NCBI RefSeq assembly: GCF_038561935.1
Contig: NZ_CP102770.1
Span: 7,564,001-7,628,000, forward strand
Length of the DNA stretch: 64,000 bases
Direction: 5' to 3'
Origin: Myxococcus stipitatus
GTDB taxonomy: Bacteria > Myxococcota > Myxococcia > Myxococcales > Myxococcaceae
Part shown: positions 16,679-26,152 of the stretch, in pieces
Numbering within the stretch: position 1 is the stretch's first letter
Layout of the letters: each line of letters begins with the position of its first letter
Translations under genes and position numbers: made by a program
The notes under the pieces: generated by a model
The model's database searches: none
What the model was told of the DNA's origin: nothing
The model's input: the letters and a program-made list of their open reading frames with translations, nothing else

Positions 16679-19255
16679 TCACTCCGCGGTGTTGCCGCTG
16701 CCGAGCGCTCCGCGCCCGACGATGAACTTGGGGCGCGACTCCCCGCTGTCACACTCCGCCAGCCGCGCCACGGGGTAGACGTTCTTCACCTGGTACAGCG
16801 CATCGATGAGCGCCTGGAGCTTCTCCGTGCGCCCCTCCTTGGAGACCCCCGCCCTCAGCTCCAGCCAGGGCTTGTAGGCCTGCTCCACCCGCGCCATGTC
16901 TTCACGGCTGACCCAGCAGACCTTCGGCAGCAGGTGCGCGGGCGTCTCCTGGCGGATGACCTCCTCGGCGAAGCGGCGGAAGTCCATGTCGCGGAAGCGG
17001 CCCGCATACGCCGGAAGGATGAACTGCACGCGGAAGGAGAACGGGTCGTCGTCCGCGCAGTCCGTGCATTGGGGGTCCACGCACACGGGAGGGAACGGGT
17101 CCGTCGCCTGCTCCGCCAGGAGGAGGATGTTCTCGAGGAGGTACATGCCCTCCTCCGCGTAGTGCGTCCCCACGTACGCCATCAGGTCGTCGATGGCCGT
17201 CTCCAGCGCGTCCTCGCTGTCGAAGGACGCGTCGTGGCGCGCGAGCACCGCGCCCGTGTCGTCGACGATGTTGAAGCTGAACTGGCCCGCCCCCGGGCTC
17301 ACGCGCTGGTAGCCGGAGGGCAGCTGCGCGAAGCGGAGGGCCAGGTGCATGGCCGCGCGTGCGAGCGCCTCCGAGGCGAAGGGGCTCACGCTCTGGAAGA
17401 GGGCCTCTCCCGACTCCCGATGACGCACAAGGAAGTGCGACTCCGCCTCCGGGCTGGTGGTGACCTCCAGGAAGCTGTCCTCGGGAGGCGCGGCGAGGTC
17501 CCTGCGGCGCGTCTGGGTGAGGCCCAGGAGGTGCGCCACCCGGCGCTCCAGGCCGGAGATGTTCTCCGAGTCCCACAGGTCGGTCTCGCCCTGGAGGCTG
17601 GCGTTGTAGGCCAGGCCCCGCTCCGCGCCGATGGCGGGCTGGTGGCGAAGGAACTCGCACTGCGCCCGCACCAGGCTGCGAGGGCTCGCGCCGAAGCGCG
17701 AGAACATGAGGGAGGCGTAGTCGTGGAAGCGCTCGGCGAAGCGGGCCAGCAGGTGCTCCAGGAACCGGTTGCGGCGGTCGGCCAGCACCGAGGCGTCCTC
17801 GACCTCGTCCTCCAGTGTCCGCGCCACGTCGCTGGTGCCGTAGATGCGGGCGGAGTCCGTGAACGAGGTGACGGCCTGGTAGAAGTACGTCCGGTGCACG
17901 GCGGGGTCGGTGGAGAACAGCTCCCGCACCCGCGCCAGCTGGGCGCAGTAGTTGGCCATCACCTGGTCGAAGAAGAGCAGGTAGGCCTTGAGCTGCCAGG
18001 CCTGCGCCCGGCGCGCGTCGTTGGCGCCGCTCGGCAGCCCCTGGGGCCCCAGGCCGTACAGCGCGGGGAAGTGGTTCTGGAACGAGTGGTAGCGCTCCGG
18101 CTTCCGGGCCCGGCCCAGGGGGATGGGCAGGTCATACTCCTCCACCGTCTCCAGCTTCGCGCGAGCCGCCTCCGCGAGGTCTCCATAGTGCGCCTCCACC
18201 TGCGCCGCCGTGGGGACCACCGGCATGTTGCGCTTGTAGAGCACCAGCCGGGAGAGCTGCCGGTCCAGCGTGGCCCGCCGGCCGGCCTTGACGGGCACCC
18301 GCCACTTGTCGGCCTGGGCCTTCGTCGCGCCCTTGGGGTTGATGAGCACGTCGCGCACCGCGCGCACGCCCTCGATGTCCATGAGGATGCTGATGATGTC
18401 CGACAGGCGCAGCTCCGTGCGCAGCTCGGCGCGCTCCAGCTCCTCGTCGTCGATGAAGCCGCACTGCAGCGCGGGCCCCTCGAAGAGGTCCTGCACGGTG
18501 TGGCGGCTGCCGTCCGCCCGGCGCTTCTCCAGCATCTCGCTCAGGCTGTAGCTGGGCACCGGGGGCGACAGGTACTGCTGCACCCGGAAGAGAATCTCCG
18601 CCTTCACCCGGGCCGAGTCCGCGTCGGGGTCCAGCTCCAGCTCGCCGCAGAGGACGAACTCCTCGGGCGTGACGACGTCGACGCCGCTGAAGCGCTCACC
18701 CAGGTTGCGGTTGGCCTCCAGTCGCGCGGTGACGGCCTGGAGGACCGCGGCCCGCTGCTCCGCCGTCACGCCGTCCATGAAGTCGACGAGCACGCGGTGG
18801 ACGCCGCGCACGTGGACCTCGCGCACTCCGGGAAGGTCGGGCGCCTCCCAGTACAGCTGGGCCGTGCTGGGGGCCAGGAAGTACCGGACGGACTCCGGCA
18901 GCAGCCATGCGTTCTTCACCCCGGGCAGGTCGATGAGCAGCTTGCGGTAGTCCAGCACCGTCAGCGGGCGCATGGGCAGCACCTGCCGCGCGGTGAAGAA
19001 CTGCGACTTCATGTTCGCCGCGTTGTTGCTCTCGGTGGCGAGCAGGTCCTCCAGCGGGAACGACGTCCGGTAGGACAGGTCCGTCAGCGCATAGCACAGG
19101 AGCTCGAGCGTGGTGACGCCCGGGTCATGGGTGTTGTGGTCCGTCCAGACGCGGTGGGCCAGCCGGCGCACGTGCTCCAACCCGAGCGCGAAGAGCTGCT
19201 CCTGGTCCAGCCGGGGCTCGAGGGTTTCATCTCTGGAAATGGTCAGTGAGAGCAT
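16679..19255 (-). CDS. eCIS baseplate protein (Afp12-like)
   Basis: An 858-aa protein. Near the N-terminus DHNTHDPGVTTLELLCYAL followed by TDLSYRTSFP matches the baseplate-wedge signature (DPG-x-TLLEL) of phage gp6/gp7-like and Afp12-like proteins. Later parts contain repeated J-like baseplate features such as LPGVKNAWLLP and GVREVHVRGVHRVLV. It should form the wedge ring with the 1020-aa neighbour around the spike. MLSLTISRDE was chosen as the start because the family begins there; the frame upstream to 19453 is a shadow of the preceding gene. The gap to that gene is 10 bases. Confidence 0.85.
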   Translation of the reverse strand: MLSLTISRDETLEPRLDQEQLFALGLEHVRRLAHRVWTDHNTHDPGVTTLELLCYALTDLSYRTSFPLEDLLATESNNAANMKSQFFTARQVLPMRPLTVLDYRKLLIDLPGVKNAWLLPESVRYFLAPSTAQLYWEAPDLPGVREVHVRGVHRVLVDFMDGVTAEQRAAVLQAVTARLEANRNLGERFSGVDVVTPEEFVLCGELELDPDADSARVKAEILFRVQQYLSPPVPSYSLSEMLEKRRADGSRHTVQDLFEGPALQCGFIDDEELERAELRTELRLSDIISILMDIEGVRAVRDVLINPKGATKAQADKWRVPVKAGRRATLDRQLSRLVLYKRNMPVVPTAAQVEAHYGDLAEAARAKLETVEEYDLPIPLGRARKPERYHSFQNHFPALYGLGPQGLPSGANDARRAQAWQLKAYLLFFDQVMANYCAQLARVRELFSTDPAVHRTYFYQAVTSFTDSARIYGTSDVARTLEDEVEDASVLADRRNRFLEHLLARFAERFHDYASLMFSRFGASPRSLVRAQCEFLRHQPAIGAERGLAYNASLQGETDLWDSENISGLERRVAHLLGLTQTRRRDLAAPPEDSFLEVTTSPEAESHFLVRHRESGEALFQSVSPFASEALARAAMHLALRFAQLPSGYQRVSPGAGQFSFNIVDDTGAVLARHDASFDSEDALETAIDDLMAYVGTHYAEEGMYLLENILLLAEQATDPFPPVCVDPQCTDCADDDPFSFRVQFILPAYAGRFRDMDFRRFAEEVIRQETPAHLLPKVCWVSREDMARVEQAYKPWLELRAGVSKEGRTEKLQALIDALYQVKNVYPVARLAECDSGESRPKFIVGRGALGSGNTAE

Positions 19256-19265
19256 GGCCGGACCT

Positions 19266-22200
19266 TCACGCCTCCGCGTCCTGGATGAGGTGCATGGGTG
19301 CGGAGACCAGCAGCGCATCCGGCGTCTGGGGCTGGGCCTCCTGGACGTCCTGGGCGCCGCTGCCCCCCGTGTGGCTGTACATCTTGAAGTCAGTGACGAA
19401 GTCGACGTACTCGCGCTCCTCGACGAAATCGAGCAGCACGGACTTGTAGACATGTCCGCCGAACGTGAGCCGACGCTCCGCGGAGAAGGCCCACGGCGAC
19501 AGGAATTGGATGAGCTCCTGTTCCAGGAGCTTGCTGTAGAAGTTGAACTCGAAGCCCGGGCGGAGCTTCACCTTGAAGTCGAGTTGGATACGCTGGTAGC
19601 GCGGATTCTTCGCTCGCGCCTGGACCTGCATGCCGGTGTGCTCTCGCAGGAACCCGTCGATGCGGCTGAGCGTGTCCGCGTCCACCTTGGGCTCCAGCGG
19701 GTCCCGCGCGTTCTTGTTGCGCAGGTCCGGGATGACGACCACCAGCGCGTGGCCCGGCGCGAGCCAGGAGCCGTCCTTCGCGTGGGGGATGCACTTGGCG
19801 TGGTACACGCCGGGGAAGTGGCCCAGCACCAGGCGCTCGTAGTCCCACGCGGTGAGGCACCGGCCTCGGTGGCGCAGCCGCTCCGCGGCCCGAGTGCGGA
19901 GCGCTTCATCGGACTCCTCGGGCCTGCCGCCGAAGGACGCGAAGGGCTGGTTGACGCTTCGCACGGCGGCGATGGGCGTCTTGAGCTTGCCAATCTTCCC
20001 CTCGGGCAGCGGCGCCAGCAGATGCGCGGCATGCGCGCCCTCCTCCTGGAGCCGGACCTCCACGGCGTTGGCCGCCACGCGGACGAGCTGTGAGACGGCG
20101 CCCGTGTCGCGTGTCACCGCGGCCTTGAGCCAGACGAGTCCCCCGGGGAGCACGGTGTTGTGCACCGTCGCCTCGCGGGGAATCACGAACGTCACCGTGC
20201 CGCTGGTCAGCAGGTGGTTCGTGGTGTCGAGCACCACCTCGCCCTGCCCCAGCGCCTTCCAGTAGTTGTCGCAGAGGACGGACCAGCGCAGGGGCTGTCG
20301 CGCCAGCTCCGGGTCGGCGCTGCCCTCGGCCACCTGGAACAGCAGGCTCACGCTGTCGTTGGCCTGGAGGCCGCTCAGTCCGACGAACAGTTCGCCCTCG
20401 TCGAGGTAGCGCGGGAACAGCGGCACCGACTTGTCCGGGACGAAGCCGAACTGCTGGCGCTGGTAGCCGTGCTCCCGCATCTGCCCGAAGGCGCCGATGA
20501 GGAAGAAGTGGACATCCGGGTTGGAGAAGTCCTCCAGCTCGCGCGACTGGATGGACACCGTGTCGGAGTGGGCCTTGTAGGAGAGCGAGATGCCCTGGAG
20601 CGTCGGGGTGTACGGCTCGCTCAGGACGACGGGGTCCCCCGTCCCGCTCTTGCTGAACTTCAGCGCGAGCTCGATGGACTTCGTCCGGTAGCGGGCGTGC
20701 TTGAAGTCGTGCTCCAGCGCGAGCGTGATGAAGCCGGGGCGCGCGTCAGGGATGGTGGTGAGGAAGGAGCGGAACACCGGGCTCCTGCGCACGTAGGCCT
20801 GCGCGGCCCGCCGCGCCCAGAGGTTGCCCGCGGCCTGGAGCGCGTAGACCTTGTAGCCACTCAAGAGCGGACGCGAGTGGGACGTGCTGCCCGGCGTGAA
20901 GGTCAGCTCCCGGGCGCCAGTGGTGCTCAGCGGGGTGAACAGCGCATGGCCCTGGCTGCGCTGCGCCCACGTCCCCGCGTCCTGGAACGAGGTGGACACG
21001 GTGAAGTAGTCATTGTCGATGCCCGCAAGGCCGTAGTTCGAGTAGTGCTGGGTGAAGTCGCCCGGCAGCCCCTGCCACTGGAGCTCCAGCTTCACCTCCG
21101 AGAGCTTCTTCGTCAGCGCCTCGGGGCAGCCCACCATCAAGCGCGAGCCCACCGCGGGCTGCGAGCCGAAGGGCAGGAAGGCCTTCTTCGGGTCCAGCCG
21201 CCCCGCGTCGCTCTCCAGCTGCAACGACGTAATGCCCGACACGTCCACCGAGACGCGCGCGTCCTTCACGTCCAGGTCCTTCACGTCCTCGTAGCCCAGC
21301 GCGGCCCCGGCCTTGAGGAAGACCTGCACGACGGGCGCCGTGGCCGTGTACGCGTAGCCGTGGACCTTCTCGTCGTAGTCGACGATGGACTGCTCGCTCG
21401 CGGGCACCTCGAAGTCGAGCTGGAGCACGTCCGACGCGAGGCTCCCGGTCAGCGGCAGCGGCCCCACCCAGCTCTTCTGTCCGGTGACGTAGACCTGGAG
21501 GCCGGAGGTGGCCAGCGCGGAGCTCATCCGGCTCTGCGGCAGGCCGCCCAGCCTCAGCCGCAGCGACACCCTGCGGCGCCCTTCCGCCATGCGCAGGACG
21601 GGAGAGGCCAGGGCGAAGCCCAGCTCCGCGGCGGGCAGCGCCTGGCTTCCAAAGCCCGGCCACTTCGGCTCGTCGCCCTGAAGCTCCGCGCCCAGGCCAT
21701 CCAGCGAGTTGGCGATGGGCGCGAAGCGGACGGTGCCCTGCCCCGCGGAGTCGACGAAGACGGAGCGCAGGGACGTCACCTTCCCGCGCCCCACCACCGT
21801 GTCCCGGACGGGGGCGTAGACGAGCTCCGCGCCCGAGGCATCCTTCCCGCCCAGGAAGCGGTGCTCCGGTCCGACGCGCACCGGCGCGGTGTTCTTCTTC
21901 AGCTCCAGCAGGACATGGGCACGGTCCGGGACGGCGCCTTGCTTCTCGAAGCGCAGCACGCTCCGGTAGAAGAAGTCCATGTGGAGCCCGGTGAGGCCAT
22001 TGAGGGCCTCCCGCGGCAGCTCGTACAGCTTGAGGAACGAGGCCCACAGCGCCAGGTGCGCGGGCGCGCCTCCGTCCTCGGTCGACAGCACGCGCGCGGC
22101 CTGGTCCTCGTCCGCGGGGAAGAACGACTCCCAGTTGCCCGACGCCGCCGCGGTGGTGCCCCGGTAGTAGTTGACGAACCGGGAGAACCGCCGGGCGAAC

Positions 22201-22328
22201 ATCATCAACTGTTCGGGCGTGCGCTCGTCCACGTCCGCGTGGTGCGCTCCCAGCTCGCGAGGCAGGCGCTCGTCCTGACTCTGCCCGAGCTCGGAGATGT
22301 GGTTCTGGATGATGTCCTGGTCTGACAT
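19266..22328 (-). CDS. eCIS baseplate J-like protein (Afp11-like)
   Basis: A 1020-aa protein of the baseplate J/gp47 class as found in Afp/PVC loci (Afp11). Typical features include NYYRGTTAAASGNWESFF near residues 53-70, GLHMDFFYRSVLRFEKQ (about 125-141), and the C-terminal part with RLRHRGRCLTAWDYERLVL and GVYHAKCIPH, which is characteristic of J-like wedge proteins. With the 858-aa neighbour it should assemble the baseplate that triggers sheath contraction. ATG 22328 is preceded by the stop of the gp25-like gene by 21 bases. It has the usual length for this eCIS family. Confidence 0.87.
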   Translation of the reverse strand: MSDQDIIQNHISELGQSQDERLPRELGAHHADVDERTPEQLMMFARRFSRFVNYYRGTTAAASGNWESFFPADEDQAARVLSTEDGGAPAHLALWASFLKLYELPREALNGLTGLHMDFFYRSVLRFEKQGAVPDRAHVLLELKKNTAPVRVGPEHRFLGGKDASGAELVYAPVRDTVVGRGKVTSLRSVFVDSAGQGTVRFAPIANSLDGLGAELQGDEPKWPGFGSQALPAAELGFALASPVLRMAEGRRRVSLRLRLGGLPQSRMSSALATSGLQVYVTGQKSWVGPLPLTGSLASDVLQLDFEVPASEQSIVDYDEKVHGYAYTATAPVVQVFLKAGAALGYEDVKDLDVKDARVSVDVSGITSLQLESDAGRLDPKKAFLPFGSQPAVGSRLMVGCPEALTKKLSEVKLELQWQGLPGDFTQHYSNYGLAGIDNDYFTVSTSFQDAGTWAQRSQGHALFTPLSTTGARELTFTPGSTSHSRPLLSGYKVYALQAAGNLWARRAAQAYVRRSPVFRSFLTTIPDARPGFITLALEHDFKHARYRTKSIELALKFSKSGTGDPVVLSEPYTPTLQGISLSYKAHSDTVSIQSRELEDFSNPDVHFFLIGAFGQMREHGYQRQQFGFVPDKSVPLFPRYLDEGELFVGLSGLQANDSVSLLFQVAEGSADPELARQPLRWSVLCDNYWKALGQGEVVLDTTNHLLTSGTVTFVIPREATVHNTVLPGGLVWLKAAVTRDTGAVSQLVRVAANAVEVRLQEEGAHAAHLLAPLPEGKIGKLKTPIAAVRSVNQPFASFGGRPEESDEALRTRAAERLRHRGRCLTAWDYERLVLGHFPGVYHAKCIPHAKDGSWLAPGHALVVVIPDLRNKNARDPLEPKVDADTLSRIDGFLREHTGMQVQARAKNPRYQRIQLDFKVKLRPGFEFNFYSKLLEQELIQFLSPWAFSAERRLTFGGHVYKSVLLDFVEEREYVDFVTDFKMYSHTGGSGAQDVQEAQPQTPDALLVSAPMHLIQDAEA

Positions 22329-22349
22329 GGCGGTTCGCGCGGGCAGGGG

Positions 22350-22805
22350 TCAGCGGCGGGAAGCGCCAGCGGCGCCCCGGACCTCGTTGCTGTCGGTCCG
22401 GTAGAAAGGGAAGACGAGGTTGAAGCGCGAATTCGTCGCGCGGACCTCGTACTCGAGGGCAATCTGGAGCGTGCCCTCGTTGGGGTCGGGGCTGGACACG
22501 TCCAGCGAGAGCAACTGGATGCGCGGCTCGTGGATGAGGATGGCCGTGCGCACGCGGTCCTTGAGGAAGGTGCGCAGGGTGGTGCTCATCGGCTCGAAGA
22601 GCAGCTCGTGCATGTCCAGCCCGTAGCGGGGCTGGAGGAAGCGCTCCCCCTCCGTGGTGCCGAAGAGGATGCGCAGGCTCGCTTCGATGTCCTCCTCGTC
22701 GGAGTGCATCCGGACCTCGCCGCTCTCCTTGTCGAAGCGGGGCGGGAAGCTCCAGCCCGTGCCGAGGAAGGAGGTATAGGTGCCACCAGGAATGTCCGAG
22801 GCCAT
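22350..22805 (-). CDS. gp25-like baseplate wedge protein (Afp9-like)
   Basis: A 151-aa protein of the gp25/TssE-like lysozyme-fold family, which joins sheath and baseplate. The signature SDEEDIEASLRILFGTTEGE followed by RFLQPRYGLDMHELLFEP is clear, as is IHEPRIQLLSLDV. The start at 22805 (MASDIPGG) fits the family; the frame extends upstream by 24 codons into low-complexity sequence that is unlikely to be translated. It lies 17 bases after the PAAR gene and 21 bases before the J-like gene. Confidence 0.9.
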   Translation of the reverse strand: MASDIPGGTYTSFLGTGWSFPPRFDKESGEVRMHSDEEDIEASLRILFGTTEGERFLQPRYGLDMHELLFEPMSTTLRTFLKDRVRTAILIHEPRIQLLSLDVSSPDPNEGTLQIALEYEVRATNSRFNLVFPFYRTDSNEVRGAAGASRR

Positions 22806-22822
22806 GGGTGCCGTCGCTTCCG

Positions 22823-23101
22823 TCAGTTGATGATGACCGTGGGTTCGCCCACCGCCGCCATGGCGCCACAGGCGCATGCGTCGGTGATGCGCAGCGCGGG
22901 CCGCCCGGCGAAGAACACCGTGGCGCTGCCCGAGGGAAAGGGACTCGCGGTGGGCTGGTGCCCGTTGGGCGGCAGGGAGCAGACGTGGAGGTCGCCCGCC
23001 ACCGCGCCCGGCATGCCCTTGACGAGCACGGTGCTCGCGCCCGGCCCGGTGATGGTGCCTCCGTGATTGCTCGTGTCTCCGACCTTGACCGCGGCGGGCA
23101 T
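22823..23101 (-). CDS. PAAR-domain spike-tip protein
   Basis: A 92-aa PAAR protein that should cap the VgrG-like spike and sharpen the tip (Afp10 position). It starts MPAAVKVGDTSNHGGT and ends ACGAMAAVGEPTVIIN; the PAAR fold's conserved Gly/His pattern (HGG, HVC, DACACG) suggests metal binding at the tip. No C-terminal toxin extension is present, so this is a tip only. It follows the VgrG-like gene by 10 bases. Confidence 0.92.
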   Translation of the reverse strand: MPAAVKVGDTSNHGGTITGPGASTVLVKGMPGAVAGDLHVCSLPPNGHQPTASPFPSGSATVFFAGRPALRITDACACGAMAAVGEPTVIIN

Positions 23102-23111
23102 GGGTGACTCC

Positions 23112-24854
23112 TCAGTTGAGCTGGACGATGCCGCCCTTGATTTTGGTGATGGCCGAGCTGGAGACCTCCGCGGCGGAGGTGCCCTCCAGCTTCAGCTCGG
23201 TGCCGCCCTTGGCGTTGAGCGCGGTGCCGGACTCCAGCTTCAATTCCGTGCCCGCCTTCAGCTCGAGCGCCTTGACGCTCTCCAGCTTGATGCCGTCCGC
23301 CGTCATCTCGAGCTTGTTGCCGTTCTGGTCCTCGAGCTTGAGCGTCTTGTCCTCCTCGCTCAGCGTGACCTTGTTGCCCGCGGGCGTCTCCAGCTGGAGG
23401 ACCTTCTTCTCGTCGTCCAGGTAGATGCGCATCTTCGAGCGGCTCTGGTAGACCTTCTCGTGGTTGTCATCCGAGCCCTGCAGCGGCGCCGCCTTCGCGC
23501 TGCTGTGCAGCATGCCCAGGATGATGGCGCTCCTCGGGTCGTCCTCGAGGAAGCCCACCACGACCTCGTCCCCCACTTCGGGGCGGAAGAAGAAGCCGCG
23601 CTCCTCGCCCGCGTCGGGGCTGGCCACGCGCGCCCAGATGCCCTCCTCCTCGTTGTTCACCATGGGCAGCCGGACGCGCACGCGGTGCTCGCCGTCCTCG
23701 TCCTCGTTGCTCACCACCGTGCCCACCTGGAGCCCGCTGACCCCGGGCACGAGCGCGCCGGCCTTGGGCGAGGACATCGTCTGCTCCTCCGCCGCCCACC
23801 GGTCCGTGCTCCCGAACTGCACGTGGGTCTTCCAGCCCTGGACGGTGTCGAAGTCGTGCCGCACGCCCGTGACGAAGACGTCCCCGCTGTAGCGCCGCCC
23901 CACCCCGCTCAACGTGACGAGCTTTCCGGGCTCGACGGTGCCCACGCCCTCGCACTTCGCGCGGCCGCTCACCTTGCACATCTTCGACTTGAGCCACTGC
24001 GCGTTGGCCCACGCCTGCGCCTCCTCCTCGGCCAGCGCCGCGTGGCGCAACGGGAAGCTCTCCAGGCCCACCACCGAGGCCAGGTCGTCGCTGGAGAGGT
24101 TGCCGGGGCCGCTGACGCCCGGGTCCTCGGCCTCCTTCTCCACCACGGCCTGCTGCGCGGGGTCCCACGTCAGGCTCTTCACGGCGGCCAGCTGGAGCCG
24201 CGCGTCCATCTCCGCGTCCAGCTCCAGGATGGTGGCGCCGAAGTGCAGCGCGCACGCGGGTGAGCCGCCGAAGTCCGGCGCCTTCACCACCACCTGGTCG
24301 CCGTCGGTCAGCACCAGCTTCCCGTTGGCCTCGGCCCGGGCGAGCAGGAAGTCCCAGTCGGTGGCGTTGAACTGCACCAGCTGCTTGTGCGTGACGGACG
24401 TGTCCTCCACGTCCGCGTCCACGCCCGCGCGGCTCAGCAGCGAGGAGATGACGTCGCTGTCCGGCTGGTCGAAGTAGTAGGCGCTCTTGCGCCCCACGGT
24501 GAGCTTCTGCGCCTTGTGGCGGCAGTCCACCTGGAGCTGCGGCGCGCTGCGCTCGCGGACCTTCAGCGCCTGGCGGACGACCACGCCCTTGAACAAGGAG
24601 ACGAGGTCGTCGCCCGTGCCCGCGAGGACTTCAATCTCGCTGCCCGGCACGAAGAGGTCCCCGTTGCTCACCGGGAAGTCGCTGGAGGCCGCCGCGCCGT
24701 CCAGGTACGCCAGGCGCGCGGACGGCAGGCGGTTGACCTGGCGGGTGATGCTCACCGAGAGCAGCTGGTGCTCGCGGGGGGCGACCTCTCCGTTCACCTT
24801 CACGGTGAACTCGCGGTGCCCGGCCGGAATGGGAAGTGAGCGCTCTTCGGGCAT
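23112..24854 (-). CDS. VgrG-like spike protein (Afp8-like)
   Basis: A 580-aa spike. The N-terminal part (to about 340) resembles phage gp27/VgrG barrels (EFTVKVNGEVAP, VSITRQVNRLPSARL, FKGVVVRQ). An OB-fold gp5-like part follows (GTVVSNEDEDGEHRVRVRLP, about 375-440, with EVGDEVVVGFLEDDPRS). The C-terminus is a regular beta-helix needle of short Lys/Glu/Leu repeats (LKLEDQNGNKLEM, LELKAGTELKLESG). This matches the VgrG architecture used in eCIS. It starts two bases after the LysM gene stop, so the pair is probably translationally coupled. Confidence 0.93.
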   Translation of the reverse strand: MPEERSLPIPAGHREFTVKVNGEVAPREHQLLSVSITRQVNRLPSARLAYLDGAAASSDFPVSNGDLFVPGSEIEVLAGTGDDLVSLFKGVVVRQALKVRERSAPQLQVDCRHKAQKLTVGRKSAYYFDQPDSDVISSLLSRAGVDADVEDTSVTHKQLVQFNATDWDFLLARAEANGKLVLTDGDQVVVKAPDFGGSPACALHFGATILELDAEMDARLQLAAVKSLTWDPAQQAVVEKEAEDPGVSGPGNLSSDDLASVVGLESFPLRHAALAEEEAQAWANAQWLKSKMCKVSGRAKCEGVGTVEPGKLVTLSGVGRRYSGDVFVTGVRHDFDTVQGWKTHVQFGSTDRWAAEEQTMSSPKAGALVPGVSGLQVGTVVSNEDEDGEHRVRVRLPMVNNEEEGIWARVASPDAGEERGFFFRPEVGDEVVVGFLEDDPRSAIILGMLHSSAKAAPLQGSDDNHEKVYQSRSKMRIYLDDEKKVLQLETPAGNKVTLSEEDKTLKLEDQNGNKLEMTADGIKLESVKALELKAGTELKLESGTALNAKGGTELKLEGTSAAEVSSSAITKIKGGIVQLN

Positions 24855-24856
24855 GG

Positions 24857-25525
24857 CTACTTCTCCAGCGGCGGGAAGCGGAGCTTCGTGCCGGGGACCA
24901 GGTTGCGGAAGTCGTCGATGCCGTTGGCCCGCGCCACCTGCAGGTACAAGCGCGGGTCTCCGTAGATCTGGTTGCAGAGCGAGGGCAGGTCATCGCCCGC
25001 CTTCACCAGCCGGAAGTGCGTCAGGTCCGGCGACTGGTCCTGCGCGATGGCCACGCGCGTCCGGTCATCGGAGTTGTCCGTGAAGTTCGCGGTGATGATG
25101 GCCCGCAGCGGCACACCATCCGGCTTGAACAGCTTGTAGGCGATGCTCGCGCTCTTGAGGACGCAGCGCTTGATTTGCAGCGTACCCCACCCGACCTTGA
25201 GGTAGTTGGGCCGGTGGATGTTGCCGTTGTAGCCCGTCACCGCCTGGAACTGCTCGACCTTGTCCTGCACGCTGGCGGGGCGGCCGCTGGCGCCCGTGCC
25301 GTCGATGAAGAAGGTCAGGGACATATCCCCGGGCTTCACCTTCTTGAAGTTCATCCGGCTGTTCGTCGTGCCGGAGCCCTGCGCGCTGTCGTACTCCATC
25401 TCGTACGCCAGCGTGATTTCGTTGGGATTGATGAAGGCCTCGAACTGACTGAGGGGCTGACCCGAGTAGTCCGCCTTCTCGTAGGCCTTGATGACCAGCC
25501 GCTCCAATGTCCCCCGGTCGCTCAC
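24857..25525 (-). CDS. LysM-containing baseplate protein (Afp7-like)
   Basis: A 222-aa protein with an N-terminal region seen in eCIS/phage baseplate hub proteins (YSGQPLSQFEAFINPNEIT) and a C-terminal LysM-like module (about 170-220: LVKAGDDLPSLCNQIYGDP, then NGIDDFRNLVPGTKLRFPP). In this setting LysM proteins connect spike and tube rather than binding peptidoglycan. It lies between the DUF5908 peptide (3-base gap) and the VgrG-like gene (2-base gap), as in other eCIS loci. Confidence 0.9.
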   Translation of the reverse strand: MSDRGTLERLVIKAYEKADYSGQPLSQFEAFINPNEITLAYEMEYDSAQGSGTTNSRMNFKKVKPGDMSLTFFIDGTGASGRPASVQDKVEQFQAVTGYNGNIHRPNYLKVGWGTLQIKRCVLKSASIAYKLFKPDGVPLRAIITANFTDNSDDRTRVAIAQDQSPDLTHFRLVKAGDDLPSLCNQIYGDPRLYLQVARANGIDDFRNLVPGTKLRFPPLEK

Positions 25526-25528
25526 GGC

Positions 25529-25702
25529 TCAGCGCTCCTCTCGCTGCCGCAGCAGCTCCATCACCTGTTCGACGCACTCGCTGATGAGGGCCTGCTTGTC
25601 CTCGGTGCTCCCGCCGCCACCGCCAGAGGCCGGTGACGCGCCCCCCGCTGCCGCGTTCGTGACCTCCACGGTGATGACGACCTCGTCGACGATGAGCGGC
25701 AT
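25529..25702 (-). CDS. DUF5908-family small eCIS protein
   Basis: A 57-aa gene. The product starts MPLIVDEVVITVEV, has a Gly/Ser linker, and ends with the family's helical motif ALISECVEQVMELLRQREER. DUF5908 proteins occupy this exact site in eCIS clusters (Afp6 position), between the second tube gene and the LysM gene. ATG 25702 sits three bases after the upstream stop and the gene ends three bases before the LysM start. Function is unknown; a chaperone or hub component is plausible. Confidence 0.85.
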   Translation of the reverse strand: MPLIVDEVVITVEVTNAAAGGASPASGGGGGSTEDKQALISECVEQVMELLRQREER

Positions 25703-25705
25703 GGG

Positions 25706-26152
25706 CTAGGACCTGTCGAGGCGGAAGGACTGGTAGAAGAGCTGCAGGGTCTCGATGACCACCGCGTTGTTGGTGGAGTTGAGGTCGCTCACCGACCACT
25801 TCGTCGGGTAGGCGCCCACCACGTGCCAGGTGAGGAGAGGCTGGTGCTCCTCGTTGAGGAGCTTCACGTCGATGTTCTTGGGCTCAATCCGGTAGTCCTC
25901 CATGCACTGCCGGATCCACCCCTGCACCTTCGAGCTCACGAGCAGACCGCGCTTGAGCACCAGCTCCGGGTACTTCGTCCGCGTGGGGTACTTCTGGATG
26001 AAGCGGTTCTCTCCGCCCTCGGCGACCTCTTCGGTCCCCAGCTCGAGGGACAGACCGCTCACCTCGGTGAAGCGCAAGTCGTTGTCGTCCCGGGGCAGGC
26101 CGAGAATCTCGACCTGGAAGTGGAAGCCGACGGGCGGATAGTAGTTGGGCAT
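25706..26152 (-). CDS. eCIS inner tube protein, second copy (Afp5-like)
   Basis: A 148-aa phage-tail-tube (gp19-like) protein. It starts MPNYYPPVGFHFQVEILGL and carries FTEVSGLSLELGTEEV, YPELVLKRGLL and LLNEEHQPLLTWHVVGAYPTK, the hallmark of the tube fold. In Afp-type systems the second tube paralogue (Afp5) forms the tube start at the spike. It begins directly after the first tube gene's stop with no spacer. Confidence 0.92.
   Translation of the reverse strand: MPNYYPPVGFHFQVEILGLPRDDNDLRFTEVSGLSLELGTEEVAEGGENRFIQKYPTRTKYPELVLKRGLLVSSKVQGWIRQCMEDYRIEPKNIDVKLLNEEHQPLLTWHVVGAYPTKWSVSDLNSTNNAVVIETLQLFYQSFRLDRS

Noticed and set aside
13922..19249. Very long plus-strand open frame opposite eCIS genes (about 1775 codons)
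   Set aside because: It is antisense to three well-supported eCIS genes, has low-complexity Arg/His/Leu/Gly content, and arises from the GC-rich third positions of those genes.
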